From: an uncultured Clostridia bacterium
GTDB taxonomy: Bacteria; Bacillota; Clostridia; Christensenellales; Borkfalkiaceae
Assembly (NCBI GenBank): GCA_945949395.1
Contig: CAMFEK010000002.1
Coordinates: forward strand, 62,001-126,000
Length of the DNA: 64,000 bases
Reading direction: 5' to 3'
Of this stretch, positions 49,575 to 58,249 are shown piece by piece; the first letter of the stretch is position 1; the number at the start of each line of letters is the position of its first letter. Position numbers and translations under genes: made by a program. The notes beneath the pieces were generated by a model. The model worked only from the letters and a program-made list of their open reading frames with translations, did not search any database and was not told the origin of the DNA.

Positions 49575-49895
49575 ATGCAGAACTTGGAATACGCAAAACT
49601 TTTGGACGCCTACGCGCCTTTGCTCACGGACAACCAAAAGGAAATAGGCAGAATGCACTTCTCTTTCGATCTGACGCTTTCGGAGATCGCGGAGGAAAAA
49701 GGGGTTTCCCGTCAGAGCGTATCCGAATGTATCACGAAAACCAAAAAGCAACTCGAAGGATACGAAACGGAGCTCGGTCTCCTATCCGAACGGGAAAAGG
49801 CGAGAGCCGTGTTCGAAAAGGTCTTTTCCTTTGCGGAAACGCTATCCGAGGACGAGGAGCAAACTTTGAAAGGAATCTTAAATGGCGTTATTTGA
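49575..49895 (+). CDS. ylxM: YlxM/UPF0122 helix-turn-helix protein, SRP-associated
   Basis: 106 residues. A sigma-70 region 4-like helix-turn-helix: LLTDNQKEIGRMHF, DLTLSEIAEEKGVSRQSVSE, ITKTKKQLEGYE. In Firmicutes it sits before ffh and modulates the SRP GTPase. The ATG at 49575 is chosen (AGGTGA 6 bases before); ATG 49569 and GTG 49566 are in-frame alternatives. It overlaps ffh by 14 bases. Confidence 0.9.
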   Translation: MQNLEYAKLLDAYAPLLTDNQKEIGRMHFSFDLTLSEIAEEKGVSRQSVSECITKTKKQLEGYETELGLLSEREKARAVFEKVFSFAETLSEDEEQTLKGILNGVI

Positions 49896-51201
49896 ATCAC
49901 TCTCCGACAGATTGAATCATATCTTTTCCAAGCTGACCAAGCATGGCAAGCTCACCGAACTGGAAATTAAGACGGCCATGCGCGAGGTGCGCATCGCTCT
50001 GCTCGAGGCGGACGTCAACATTAAAGTCACCAAGGAATTTATCGCGAACGTCTCCGCAAAAGCGGTCGGACAGGAAATTTTAAGTTCCTTGAACCCCACC
50101 CAACAGGTTATTAAGATCGTAAACGAGGAGCTCATCGCCCTGATGGGTTCCACGAATGCGAAGTTGGAAGTTTCCCCCAAGCCTCCCACCGTCATCATGA
50201 TGTGCGGCTTGCAGGGCGCCGGCAAGACGACGCTTTGCGGAAAACTTGCGGTATATCTCAAAAAACAGGGCAAGCGTCCCTTGCTCGTCGCGGGCGATAT
50301 TTACCGCCCTGCCGCCATCTCTCAATTGCAGGTCGTCGGCAAAAAAGCCGACTGCGAAGTGTTCGAAAAGGGCACGCAATCCCCTGTAAAGACGGCGGAA
50401 GAGGCTGTTTCTTACGCGAAGAAGATGGGTTACGATACCGTTATCCTCGATACGGCGGGTCGCCTTCAAATCGACGAAACGCTGATGCAGGAGCTCGAGA
50501 ACATCAAAAAGAAGGTGACCGTCACCGAGACGCTGCTCACCATCGACGCGATGCTCGGACAAGAGGCGGTAAACGTCGCAAGCACCTTTAATCAGCGATT
50601 GGAGATCACGGGCGTTATCCTGACCAAGCTGGACGGCGATACGCGCGGCGGCGCCTGCCTTTCCGTAAAGGCGGTGACGGGCAAGCCCATCAAGTTCATC
50701 GGCGTCGGCGAAAAAATCACCGATCTCGAACCCTTCTATCCCGACAGAATGGCGTCCCGCATCTTAGGTATGGGCGACGTGCTTTCCCTCATCGAAAAGG
50801 CGAAAGAGGCTATCTCGGAAGACGAAGCCAAAAAGATGCAACAGAAGATGAAGGAAAACGCCTTCACGCTGTCCGATTATCTCACGCAGTTTGAGTATAT
50901 GAAAAAGATGGGCGGCGCGCAGGCGATGATGAGCATGCTCCCCGGCATGGGCAAGCTGAAGATGAAAGAGGGGGATATCGACGAGAAGAAGTTGGAGCGC
51001 ACCAAGGCGATCATTCTTTCCATGACGCCCTACGAGCGGGAGAATCCTTCCGTCATCAACGGCGAGCGGAAAAAGAGAATCGCGGCGGGCTCGGGAACCA
51101 CGATCCCCGAAATCAATCAGCTCTTAAAGCAGTTCGAGCAGACCAAGCTCTTGATGAAACATATCAAAGGGAATAAAGGCAAACTCAGAATGCCTTTCTG
51201 A
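49882..51201 (+). CDS. ffh: Signal recognition particle protein Ffh
   Basis: The SRP GTPase that binds signal sequences with 4.5S/6S scRNA. 439 residues. N domain; G domain with MCGLQGAGKTTLCGKLA (G1), ILDTAGRLQIDE (G3), and LTKLDGDTRGGACLS (G4); Met-rich M domain from about 320 (LTQFEYMKKMGGAQAMMSML is its start region) with GSGTTIPEINQLLKQF. Overlaps ylxM. The basic C terminus is short (KGNKGKLRMPF). Confidence 0.96.
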   Translation: MALFESLSDRLNHIFSKLTKHGKLTELEIKTAMREVRIALLEADVNIKVTKEFIANVSAKAVGQEILSSLNPTQQVIKIVNEELIALMGSTNAKLEVSPKPPTVIMMCGLQGAGKTTLCGKLAVYLKKQGKRPLLVAGDIYRPAAISQLQVVGKKADCEVFEKGTQSPVKTAEEAVSYAKKMGYDTVILDTAGRLQIDETLMQELENIKKKVTVTETLLTIDAMLGQEAVNVASTFNQRLEITGVILTKLDGDTRGGACLSVKAVTGKPIKFIGVGEKITDLEPFYPDRMASRILGMGDVLSLIEKAKEAISEDEAKKMQQKMKENAFTLSDYLTQFEYMKKMGGAQAMMSMLPGMGKLKMKEGDIDEKKLERTKAIILSMTPYERENPSVINGERKKRIAAGSGTTIPEINQLLKQFEQTKLLMKHIKGNKGKLRMPF

Positions 51202-51244
51202 ATAAGAAAAAAAATTTAACAGGAATACTTTGGAGGTATTTATT

Positions 51245-51544
51245 ATGGCAGTTAAAATGAGACTTTTGAGAATGGGCGACAAGAAGAACCCTATCTATCG
51301 TGTAGTTGTTGTAGACGCAAGAAAGGCGCTCACCGGCGAATATATCGATTGCGTAGGTCACTACAAGCCCACCGCCGAACCCGCGGAACTCACCATCGAC
51401 AACGAAAAGGCAAAGGATTGGATCGCAAAAGGCGTTCAGCCCACCGAAACCGTAAAATCTCTTCTCGTGAAGAGCGGCGCTATGGAGCAGTCCAAGAAAC
51501 TTTCTCCTTCCAAGACGAAGACCAAGAAAGGCAAAAAGAACTAA
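51245..51544 (+). CDS. rpsP: 30S ribosomal protein S16
   Basis: 99 residues: VKMRLLRMGDKKNPIYRVVV, then ARKALTGEYIDCVGHY, and ELTIDNEKAKDWIAKGVQPTETV. The basic tail (KTKTKKGKKN) is typical. The ATG at 51245 has GGAGGT 7 bases before; the upstream open codons are not part of the protein. Confidence 0.96.
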   Translation: MAVKMRLLRMGDKKNPIYRVVVVDARKALTGEYIDCVGHYKPTAEPAELTIDNEKAKDWIAKGVQPTETVKSLLVKSGAMEQSKKLSPSKTKTKKGKKN

Positions 51545-51572
51545 TCGGTATCAATAAGGGAAGTACATCGAA

Positions 51573-51833
51573 ATGTTGGAACTCATTCAGTATATCGTAA
51601 ATCAGTTTGCCGAGAAGAAAGACGAGATCGAATACGACGTAAAGGAAAACGGCAACGCTGTCGACGTTACGGTGTATCTCACTTCTTCCGATATGGGCAA
51701 AGTGATCGGCAAACAAGGCAAAATCGCAAAGGCGATCCGCACGCTCGTTCGCTCTGCGTCGAAGAAAGAGGGTAAGAAATATACCATCGAGATCAAGGAA
51801 AAGGCGGAACCCGCAGCGGCGGAAGAGGCTTAA
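51573..51833 (+). CDS. khpA: KH domain RNA-binding protein KhpA
   Basis: 86 residues with one KH fold: SDMGKVIGKQGKIAKAIRTL holds the GxxG loop (GKQG). It partners with KhpB in Gram-positive bacteria and affects cell division and sRNA biology. The Glu/Ala tail is short. It lies between rpsP and rimM, its conserved position. Confidence 0.94.
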   Translation: MLELIQYIVNQFAEKKDEIEYDVKENGNAVDVTVYLTSSDMGKVIGKQGKIAKAIRTLVRSASKKEGKKYTIEIKEKAEPAAAEEA

Positions 51834-51850
51834 CGTATCATGAAAAAAAT

Positions 51851-51876
51851 GCCGAATTGTAAAAATTCGGCTTTTT
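51851..51876 (+). terminator. Weak terminator between khpA and rimM
   Basis: GCCGAATT (51851-51858) pairs with AATTCGGC (51864-51871), followed by T5. The short tract implies read-through into rimM, for which no separate promoter is obvious. Confidence 0.6.
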
Positions 51877-51898
51877 AACTATTTACGGGAGAAAATTT

Positions 51899-52396
51899 AT
51901 GCAAAATCTGATTATCGGCACCGTGTTAAAGCCGCAGGGGATCCGCGGGGAGATCAAAATAAAGTCTTTCACGGACTATCCCGAGGACGTCAAAAAATTC
52001 AAAACCGTCATCATCGGCGGGATAAGCTATAAGGTGCTCTCCTGCCGCGTGGACGCGGAGGCGGTCTTTCTCATGCTCCGCGGCATCGCCGATCGCGACG
52101 CCGCCGAGGGGCTACGCGGCAAAAACGTGGAAGCCTCCCGCGAGGACGCGCCCGCGTTGGAGGAGGGCGTCTTCTATATCGTCGATCTCATCGGCTGCAA
52201 GCTCGTCACGGAAGAGGGCGTGGAACTGGGGATCCTCACGGATATCACTTCCGCCGCAACCGATATCTATACCGTGAAGATGGGCGAAAAGGACGTGATG
52301 TTCCCCGCCGTCAAGGGCGTCGTGGTGAATACGGATATCGAGAATCAGATCATCACCGTCAACAAAAAAGCGTTCTACGAAGTGGCGGTGCTGTAA
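51899..52396 (+). CDS. rimM: Ribosome maturation factor RimM
   Basis: Binds S19 and assists 30S assembly. 165 residues: IGTVLKPQGIRGEIKIKSFTD at the N terminus, a PRC-barrel C-terminal domain with FYIVDLIGCKLVTEEG and MFPAVKGVVVNTDIE. Immediately adjacent to trmD (stop TAA touches ATG), the standard pairing. Confidence 0.95.
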   Translation: MQNLIIGTVLKPQGIRGEIKIKSFTDYPEDVKKFKTVIIGGISYKVLSCRVDAEAVFLMLRGIADRDAAEGLRGKNVEASREDAPALEEGVFYIVDLIGCKLVTEEGVELGILTDITSAATDIYTVKMGEKDVMFPAVKGVVVNTDIENQIITVNKKAFYEVAVL

Positions 52397-53065
52397 ATGA
52401 GAATCGATATTTTAACGCTCTTCCCCGAAATGTTCTCTTCTTTGCGGGAGAGCATCATCGGCAGAGCGCAAAAGGACGGCAAGGTGGAGATCTTCGTGCA
52501 CAATATCCGAGACTATACCGAGGATAAGCACATGAAGTGCGACGACTACCCCTTCGGGGGCGGCGCGGGTATGGTCATGATGGCGCAACCCATCGGCTCC
52601 TGTATCGAAGCCGTCGATCCGAATCACGAGGCGCATAGAATTTATATGTCCCCCAAGGGCAGGGTGTTCTGTCAGCAAAAGGTGTACGAGCTTTTGGAAT
52701 ACGACAGACTGTTGCTCCTCTGCGGGCACTACGAGGGGGTCGATCAGCGTGCGATCGATCTGTTTATCGACGAGGAGATTTCCATCGGCGACTACGTATT
52801 GACGGGGGGTGAGCTTCCCGCTATGGTCGTGACGGACAGCGTCTGCCGCTACGTGGACGGCGTGCTCAACACCTCCTCTTTGGTGGACGAGAGCTTTGCC
52901 GATAACCTTTTGGAATATCCGCAGTACACCCGTCCCCCCGAATACAGGGGATTGAAGGTTCCCGACGTGTTGCGTTCGGGCGATCACGGCAAAATAGACC
53001 GTTGGAGACGGGAACAGGCGCTTATTGTCACCGAAAAGATGAGACCCGACCTGTTAAAAGGATGA
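52397..53065 (+). CDS. trmD: tRNA (guanine37-N1)-methyltransferase
   Basis: Makes m1G37 in tRNAs to prevent frameshifting. 222 residues, SPOUT fold. Marks: IDILTLFPEMFSSL, DDYPFGGGAGMVM, LLCGHYEGVDQRAI (knot), and SIGDYVLTGGELPAMVV, PEYRGLKVPDVLRSGDHGKI. It starts directly at the rimM stop. Confidence 0.96.
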   Translation: MRIDILTLFPEMFSSLRESIIGRAQKDGKVEIFVHNIRDYTEDKHMKCDDYPFGGGAGMVMMAQPIGSCIEAVDPNHEAHRIYMSPKGRVFCQQKVYELLEYDRLLLLCGHYEGVDQRAIDLFIDEEISIGDYVLTGGELPAMVVTDSVCRYVDGVLNTSSLVDESFADNLLEYPQYTRPPEYRGLKVPDVLRSGDHGKIDRWRREQALIVTEKMRPDLLKG

Positions 53066-53097
53066 GAGCGCGCGGCGCAATCGATAGAGGAGAATAC

Positions 53098-53964
53098 ATG
53101 AAAAAAATTCAATGGTTCCCCGGGCACATGACGAAAGCCATGCGCGAAATGGAGGAACAGAAAAAACTTGCCGACGGCGTCATCGTCGTGCTCGACGCGC
53201 GCGCGCCCGCGGCGTCCTTAAATAAAAACTTAAAGAATATTTTCGGCGAAAAGCCGATTTTATACGTGTTGAACAAAGCAGACCTCGCCGATCCGAAAAA
53301 GACGGAAGGCTTTTTGCGCCTGATCGAGAGCAAGGGCAGAATGGCGGTAAAGGCTTGCGGCACCAGCCAAAATTCCAAGCGTTTCCTCTTCGCCAAGATC
53401 GAACAGATGGTCAGGGAAAAGCGCGAGCGCGCGGAAGCCAAGGGCATCAACCGCTCCTTCCACTTTATGGTGGCGGGTATTCCCAACACGGGCAAGAGCA
53501 CCGTCATCAACCTGTTAAGCGGCGTGAAAAAGGCGGAAACGGGGGATAAAGCGGGCGTCACCCGTCAGGTGCGCTGGATCCGCTGTTCCTCCTTCGACCT
53601 TTTGGATACGCCGGGCACCATGCCCCCTTCCTGCGAGGATCAGACGCTCGCCAAGCATCTCGCCTACATCGGGTGCATCAACGACGCCATTTTGGATATG
53701 GACGACGTCGTGTTGGAGCTGCTCAAGGAGCTTTCCGTGCTGTACCCCGAACGGCTCGCCGAGCGTTACGGCATCGAGGATAGAGAGATGCCGCCCCTTT
53801 GTATGCTCGAAACGGTATGCAGGCGCAGAGGCTTTTTGATGAAGGGCGGAAAAGAATTCGACTACGAAAAGGGCATTCGCGCCGTCATCGACGATCTGAG
53901 AAAGGGGCGGCTCGGTCAGATCGGCTTTGAAAACGCCGACGACTACGCGGACTTGGATTTTTAA
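53098..53964 (+). CDS. rbgA: Ribosome biogenesis GTPase RbgA (YlqF)
   Basis: A circularly permuted GTPase needed for late 50S assembly. 288 residues. The motif order is permuted: G4 (VLNKADLADP, near residue 60) comes before G1 (AGIPNTGKSTVINLL, near 125) and G3 (LLDTPGTMPP). N-terminal IQWFPGHMTKAMREM is diagnostic. The ATG at 53098 follows AGAGGAG. It follows trmD by 32 bases. Confidence 0.95.
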   Translation: MKKIQWFPGHMTKAMREMEEQKKLADGVIVVLDARAPAASLNKNLKNIFGEKPILYVLNKADLADPKKTEGFLRLIESKGRMAVKACGTSQNSKRFLFAKIEQMVREKRERAEAKGINRSFHFMVAGIPNTGKSTVINLLSGVKKAETGDKAGVTRQVRWIRCSSFDLLDTPGTMPPSCEDQTLAKHLAYIGCINDAILDMDDVVLELLKELSVLYPERLAERYGIEDREMPPLCMLETVCRRRGFLMKGGKEFDYEKGIRAVIDDLRKGRLGQIGFENADDYADLDF

Positions 53965-53972
53965 CGTTTATC

Positions 53973-54581
53973 ATGGAACTACAAGAGAAATTACTCATCG
54001 AGAAACAACTTTTCGCTGCGGGATACCGCTTTATCGCCGCTTGCGACGAGGTGGGCAGGGGCCCCTTGGCGGGACCCGTCGTCTGCGCCGCCGTCATCCT
54101 GCCGATCGGAGAGGGGGAGCTGATCGAGGGCGTGGACGATTCCAAAAAACTTTCCGCCAAAAAACGGGAAAAGCTGGACGCGCTCATTCGGGAAAAGGCG
54201 ATCGCCTATGCCGTTTGCGAGGTGGATAACACCGTCATCGACGAGATCAACATCTTGCAGGCGACGAGACTGTGCATGAAGCGGGCGGTGGAAAGTTTGT
54301 CGATAACGCCCGATTTCGTCATCACCGACGGGAATATGACGCTCGATATTCCCTTCCCGCAAAGGAGCATCGTCGGTGGCGACGCCGCCTGCTATTCGAT
54401 CGGCGCGGCGAGCATCGTCGCCAAAGTGTATCGGGATCGGCTCATGGAGGATTTCGCGAAAGAATATCCCTATTACGCCTTTGAAAAGAACAAGGGCTAC
54501 GGTACCAAAGCGCATATCGAGGGAATCAGGGAGCACGGCTTATGCAACATTCACCGAAAAACTTTTACAACAAAATTTTAG
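53973..54581 (+). CDS. rnhB: Ribonuclease HII
   Basis: Removes RNA from DNA-RNA hybrids and single ribonucleotides. 202 residues. Active-site motif DEVGRGPLAGPVVCAAV with the first Asp-Glu, DSKKLSAKKRE, VITDGNMTLDIP (third acidic residue), and CYSIGAASIVAKVYRDRLM. Overlaps yraN by 40 bases, so the two are coupled. Confidence 0.95.
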   Translation: MELQEKLLIEKQLFAAGYRFIAACDEVGRGPLAGPVVCAAVILPIGEGELIEGVDDSKKLSAKKREKLDALIREKAIAYAVCEVDNTVIDEINILQATRLCMKRAVESLSITPDFVITDGNMTLDIPFPQRSIVGGDAACYSIGAASIVAKVYRDRLMEDFAKEYPYYAFEKNKGYGTKAHIEGIREHGLCNIHRKTFTTKF

Positions 54582-54895
54582 GCGCTTACGGGGAAGCGCT
54601 CGCCGTAAAAATGCTCAAAAAGAAGGGCTATCGAATTCTTGCGCGCAATTACCGTTGCTTTTACGGTGAGGCGGATATCGTCGCGCAGGACGGAGAAGAT
54701 ATCGTCTTTATCGAGGTAAAGACTCGGTCGAATACCGATTTCGGCGCGCCCGTTGAGGCGGTCGATGATAGAAAACAGCAAAAGTACTACGACATCGCCG
54801 CGCATTACGTAAAAAATATCGAAAAAGTGCCCGTCCGATTCGACGTGGTGGAGATTTTGCGCGGAAAAGCAACGCATATCCGCAATGCATTCTAA
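54542..54895 (+). CDS. yraN: YraN/UPF0102 family endonuclease-like protein
   Basis: 117 residues with a restriction-endonuclease-like fold: GAYGEALAVKMLKKKGY, then YGEADIVAQDGEDIVFIEVKTR containing the Glu, Asp and Glu-x-Lys core (split across these words). Role in DNA processing is presumed. It overlaps rnhB and ends the ylxM-yraN cluster. Confidence 0.92.
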   Translation: MQHSPKNFYNKILGAYGEALAVKMLKKKGYRILARNYRCFYGEADIVAQDGEDIVFIEVKTRSNTDFGAPVEAVDDRKQQKYYDIAAHYVKNIEKVPVRFDVVEILRGKATHIRNAF

Positions 54896-54933
54896 AAAAT
54901 GTGACAAAACTTAGAAAATCTTCTTTCAAGCTG

Positions 54934-54962
54934 TTGACAATTGAAGGAAACTGTGCTACAAT
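54934..54962 (+). promoter_or_regulatory. Strong orphan promoter with no coding gene downstream
   Basis: TTGACA (54934-54939), 17 bp, TACAAT (54957-54962). The next plus-strand feature is a terminator at 55101-55142, and the next gene is on the opposite strand. Confidence 0.8.
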
Positions 54963-54968
54963 ACAGAT

Positions 54969-55142
54969 GATCGAAAGATCGTTCCTATTTTTTATCAGCC
55001 CACCCCCTATTGTCATTTGTAGGGGAATGTGAGTTTCTCTTTTTCTACACATTCCCCAATTTTGAAAACAGGTTTGCCGTAGATAAGCGGCGTATAAAAA
55101 ATCCCCCGAACCGTTACTCCTCGGTTCGGGGATCTTTTTTTT
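54969..55142 (+). ncRNA. Candidate non-coding RNA, about 174 nt, unassigned
   Basis: A complete transcription unit from a consensus promoter to an intrinsic terminator with no credible open frame. Elements: GATC-GAAA-GATC tetraloop hairpin near the 5' end; CCCCTA / TAGGGG (about 55002-55024); GGGGAATGTG (about 55022-55031) with CACATTCCCC (about 55048-55057), which shares its GGGG with the previous stem so the two exclude each other; GCCG / CGGC near 55077-55091; then the terminator. It does not match the 6S, SRP, tmRNA or RNase P patterns I know. Position between yraN and pgi. Confidence 0.6.
55101..55142 (+). terminator. Terminator of the orphan RNA
   Basis: ATCCCCCGAACCG and CGGTTCGGGGAT (one bulged C), loop TTACTCCT, followed by T8. 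Confidence 0.9.
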
Positions 55143-55150
55143 GATATCGT

Positions 55151-55180
55151 AAAAAACCTCCTCGCCGTGCGGCGAGGAGG
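55151..55180 (-). terminator. Terminator of pgi
   Basis: CCTCCTCGCC and GGCGAGGAGG around a 4-base inner part; on the minus strand T6 follows. Confidence 0.85.
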
Positions 55181-55188
55181 AATTTCGT

Positions 55189-56613
55189 TTAGATGATGTA
55201 TTTTTTGTCGAGCGCGGGAGCGGAGTCGAGCTCTGCCTTCTTCGCCTCGTAGCCCTTTTTGCCGAGCAGGGCGAAGGTCGCCTTTTTGCCGTTTTCCACG
55301 CCGGGCTGGTTGAAGGTGTCGATGTTGAGCATATGACCCGTGTAAGCGGTCTGCATTTCGAGCAAGAAGAGGAGCTGTCCCAAAGTGAACTCGTTGAGTT
55401 CGGGGAGCGTGATGGTGTAGTTCATTCTGCCCTGTTTCATCAGCGCGTAAGCGGTAGCCTTGTTTTCCGCCTGAATGAGTTCTTCCATGGTGTGTCCGCC
55501 GAGGAATCCGACATCGGGAACGTCCTCGCAGCCGTGGGGAATGGGCATGGAATACTTATATTTGCCGAGGGAGATGAAGGTGATGACCTTATCGAAGGGA
55601 CCTTCGGTATAGAGCTGTACCTGGCTGTGCTGATCGGTGACGCCGAGCGCCTTTACGGGCGTCTGCCCCACGTTGCAATCCTCGCCCGTCAGGGTCTTGT
55701 TCTTGCCGAGGGATTCCGCCCAAAGCTGCGCGTACCAGTCGGCGAGGAATTTCAGGTTATCGGAGTAGGGCATCATGACGCCGATATTCTTTCCGTCCTG
55801 CATGGCGGCGTACTGCAATACGGCGCTCATCAGAGCGGGGTTCTTGGCGGGATCCTTTTCCTTGCACTGCTCGTCCATGTAAGCGGCGCCCTCTAACATC
55901 TTCTTGATGTCGATGCCGAGCACGGCTGCGGGCAACAGTCCCACGGGGCACATTTCGGAGAATCTTCCGCCTACGCCGTCGGGGAGAACGTATTTCTTCA
56001 CGTCGCCGCCGAGCTGCTGATCGATTTTAATGAGATTGCCTCTGCAAGCGTCCGTCGTGAAAATGACGTTGTCCTTGATATTGACGCCCGCCTTCGTAAG
56101 AAGATCGAGCAAAATGAGGTACTGCGTCATCGTCTCGCTGGTCGCGCCGGACTTGGAAATCACGTTAAAGCAGGTCTTGGCGGGATCGATCACGTCGAGC
56201 AGATCGTGCATTCTGACGGGGTCTACGTTGTCCTCTACGTAGAACTTGGGACCCTTTCTCTTTTCCTTGGGAAGCTCGTTGTAATGCAAATGACAAAGAG
56301 CCGTGAACGCCATGATGGGACCGAGCGCGCTGCCGCCGATGCCGAGAACGACGAAGTTTTCAAACTTTTCTCTTACGCCCTTTGCGGTTTCTAAGATATC
56401 CGCCACGATCTCGTCCTGGTTGTAGGGAAGCTCCGTCCAGCCCATAAACAGATCGTCTCTGCCGCGGTTTGCCGCTACGTAGTCGTAAGCGGCTGCCGCT
56501 TTGTCTGCGTAGGAAGCGAGTTTTTCGTCGGTGAAACCCTTGTCACCGAGAAATTTATCCATCATGTTGTTGTAATCAATGGTAATTTTCATCGATTCGT
56601 CGAATTTTGCCAT
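55189..56613 (-). CDS. pgi: Glucose-6-phosphate isomerase
   Basis: Interconverts glucose-6-P and fructose-6-P. 474 residues. Marks: FVVLGIGGSALGPIMAF, NVISKSGATSETMTQYL (sugar-phosphate site), VGGRFSEMCPVGLLPAAVLG, and the C-terminal GVENGKKATFALLG with catalytic residues around DQHSQVQLYTEGP. The ATG at 56613 follows TCGGAGG; the frame continues upstream without similarity. It lies 62 bases after the flippase gene on the same strand. Confidence 0.95.
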   Translation of the reverse strand: MAKFDESMKITIDYNNMMDKFLGDKGFTDEKLASYADKAAAAYDYVAANRGRDDLFMGWTELPYNQDEIVADILETAKGVREKFENFVVLGIGGSALGPIMAFTALCHLHYNELPKEKRKGPKFYVEDNVDPVRMHDLLDVIDPAKTCFNVISKSGATSETMTQYLILLDLLTKAGVNIKDNVIFTTDACRGNLIKIDQQLGGDVKKYVLPDGVGGRFSEMCPVGLLPAAVLGIDIKKMLEGAAYMDEQCKEKDPAKNPALMSAVLQYAAMQDGKNIGVMMPYSDNLKFLADWYAQLWAESLGKNKTLTGEDCNVGQTPVKALGVTDQHSQVQLYTEGPFDKVITFISLGKYKYSMPIPHGCEDVPDVGFLGGHTMEELIQAENKATAYALMKQGRMNYTITLPELNEFTLGQLLFLLEMQTAYTGHMLNIDTFNQPGVENGKKATFALLGKKGYEAKKAELDSAPALDKKYII

Positions 56614-56675
56614 CTTTTCTAATCCTCCGAAAAAAATTTTCTTCCTATTTATTTTAATGGTTTTCGCCCCTTCTG

Positions 56676-58190
56676 TCAATAGGTGAATTGCTTTTTTTTG
56701 AAAAGTTTTTTGAGCTGAGCGCGGGGAATCAAATCGAGCAGCAGGGAAAGAAGGAGGGCGGTCAACCCCATCGAAAGGAGGGTGGCGGCGAGGGCGAACG
56801 GATAGGAGAAAAGCTTTAACGAAAGATCGTAGTACAGCGTGCCGCTCAAGCACATCAAAAGGGAAAACAGGCAGGCTTTGAAGAGAAAAGCTAAATATTT
56901 CGGCTTTTGCACGCACTTTTTATGCAGTAAAATCAAATCGAGCGCGCAGGAGAGGGTAAAGTTTGCGCACATGCCGACGGTTAAGGCGTATACGCCGATC
57001 GCCTGCGGCAAAAACCAAAGACAGAGCAGCAGCGCCGCCGCGCCGAGCAGGTAATTGAGGAGCGTCTGTTTTTCCAACTGCAGGGAGTTGAGCATACTCG
57101 TGGTAATCATGGAAACGCTCATGGGCAAGAGCATCAGGCAGGAATAAGAGATCATTTCCCCCGCCTTTTCGCTCCCGTACAGCAGGAACCCTGCGTCCTT
57201 GCCGAGCACGAATAAAAAGGGTATCATCAGACAGGCGATGGCGATGGTGAGAGTCAAGGCGTTTTCGATATCCTTCTTCAAGGCGCCGTGCCTTTGCTTA
57301 TAGAAATTTTCCGAAAGCTCGGGGACGAGAACGAGCGAAAAGGAGCCGATGAGCGTGGAAGGGATAAACAGAATGGGGATCGCCATGCCGAACGCCACGC
57401 CGAATTCCGCCAAAGCCCTTTCGGAGGTCATTCCGCAGGAGATCAGCCTTGCCGGAAGCAAAACCGCCACCAGAGAATTGATGAGGGAGGTGGACGTCCG
57501 CATCGCCGTGATGGGTACGGAGGAGGAGAACAGGGGGCGCATCTCCCGCCGAGGGGAGGATAACCGTCCGCCCTTTGCAAAAAAATAGATGAGCGCGATG
57601 GCGAAGGAGCAGACGTAGGAGACGACGACGGCGAGGGCGGCCCGTTTGGCGCCCGTAAGAAAGTCGGTTGCCCGCAACACGAGCACCGTGCCCACCGTGA
57701 TCATCACGGCTTCTTCGGCGATCTCGATCAGAGAATATGCCAAAAACTGCTTGTTCCCCCAAAAGGAACCCCGCAAAACGGCGTACACCGAGTTAAAGAC
57801 GAGCCCGAACAGCATGATGAGGAAGAGGCTTTCCGCGTTTTTATCGGAAAAGAGAAAGCCGAGCGAGTCGTGAAAGAAGATAAAAAAGAGAAAGACGGGC
57901 ACGGAAAAGGCGAGGGAGAGCAGGATCCCCGCCGTCACGGACGAGCGTTCCCCTCTCAAGTTGTTTTCCGCCCTGTGCTTGGTGATCATGCGGGAGAGGG
58001 TGATGGGGATCCCGCTGGACGTCACGGTGACGAGCACCGCAAACAGGGAAAGGGCGATCTGATACAGCCCCATTCCCGTTTCTTGGATCGTTCGGGAGAG
58101 GACGATGCGGTATAAAAAACCCAAAAATCGTTCGACGATGGAAAGCGCTGTCACGAGGGCGGCGGTTTGGTAAAGTTTCTTGGTTGCCAT
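56676..58190 (-). CDS. Oligosaccharide flippase/SpoVB-like protein
   Basis: 504 residues and about fourteen membrane helices of the MVF/MOP superfamily, which flip lipid-linked precursors. Marks: ALSIVERFLGFLYRIVLSRTI at the N terminus, the IPITLSRMITKHRAENN loop, a FIPSTLIGSFSLVLVPELS segment in mid-protein. It is closest to the SpoVB/stage V and PST group rather than MATE exporters. Divergent from the LysM gene. Whether it serves cortex or cell-wall synthesis is not clear. Confidence 0.88.
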   Translation of the reverse strand: MATKKLYQTAALVTALSIVERFLGFLYRIVLSRTIQETGMGLYQIALSLFAVLVTVTSSGIPITLSRMITKHRAENNLRGERSSVTAGILLSLAFSVPVFLFFIFFHDSLGFLFSDKNAESLFLIMLFGLVFNSVYAVLRGSFWGNKQFLAYSLIEIAEEAVMITVGTVLVLRATDFLTGAKRAALAVVVSYVCSFAIALIYFFAKGGRLSSPRREMRPLFSSSVPITAMRTSTSLINSLVAVLLPARLISCGMTSERALAEFGVAFGMAIPILFIPSTLIGSFSLVLVPELSENFYKQRHGALKKDIENALTLTIAIACLMIPFLFVLGKDAGFLLYGSEKAGEMISYSCLMLLPMSVSMITTSMLNSLQLEKQTLLNYLLGAAALLLCLWFLPQAIGVYALTVGMCANFTLSCALDLILLHKKCVQKPKYLAFLFKACLFSLLMCLSGTLYYDLSLKLFSYPFALAATLLSMGLTALLLSLLLDLIPRAQLKKLFKKKQFTY

Positions 58191-58249
58191 ACGCTACAAA
58201 TTTATGAAAAAAAAGTATCTTTTATGCCCGTAGTCCATAAAATAAGGGT

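Noticed and set aside
54969..55100. Leader peptide within the orphan RNA
   Set aside because: The only frame (GTG at about 55030, 17 codons) has its ribosome site too close and no regulatory amino-acid run.
54969..55142. 6S, SRP or tmRNA gene identity for the orphan RNA
   Set aside because: No long rod with central bubble, no SRP GGAA-tetraloop core and no tRNA-like ends or tag codons were seen, so it stays unassigned.
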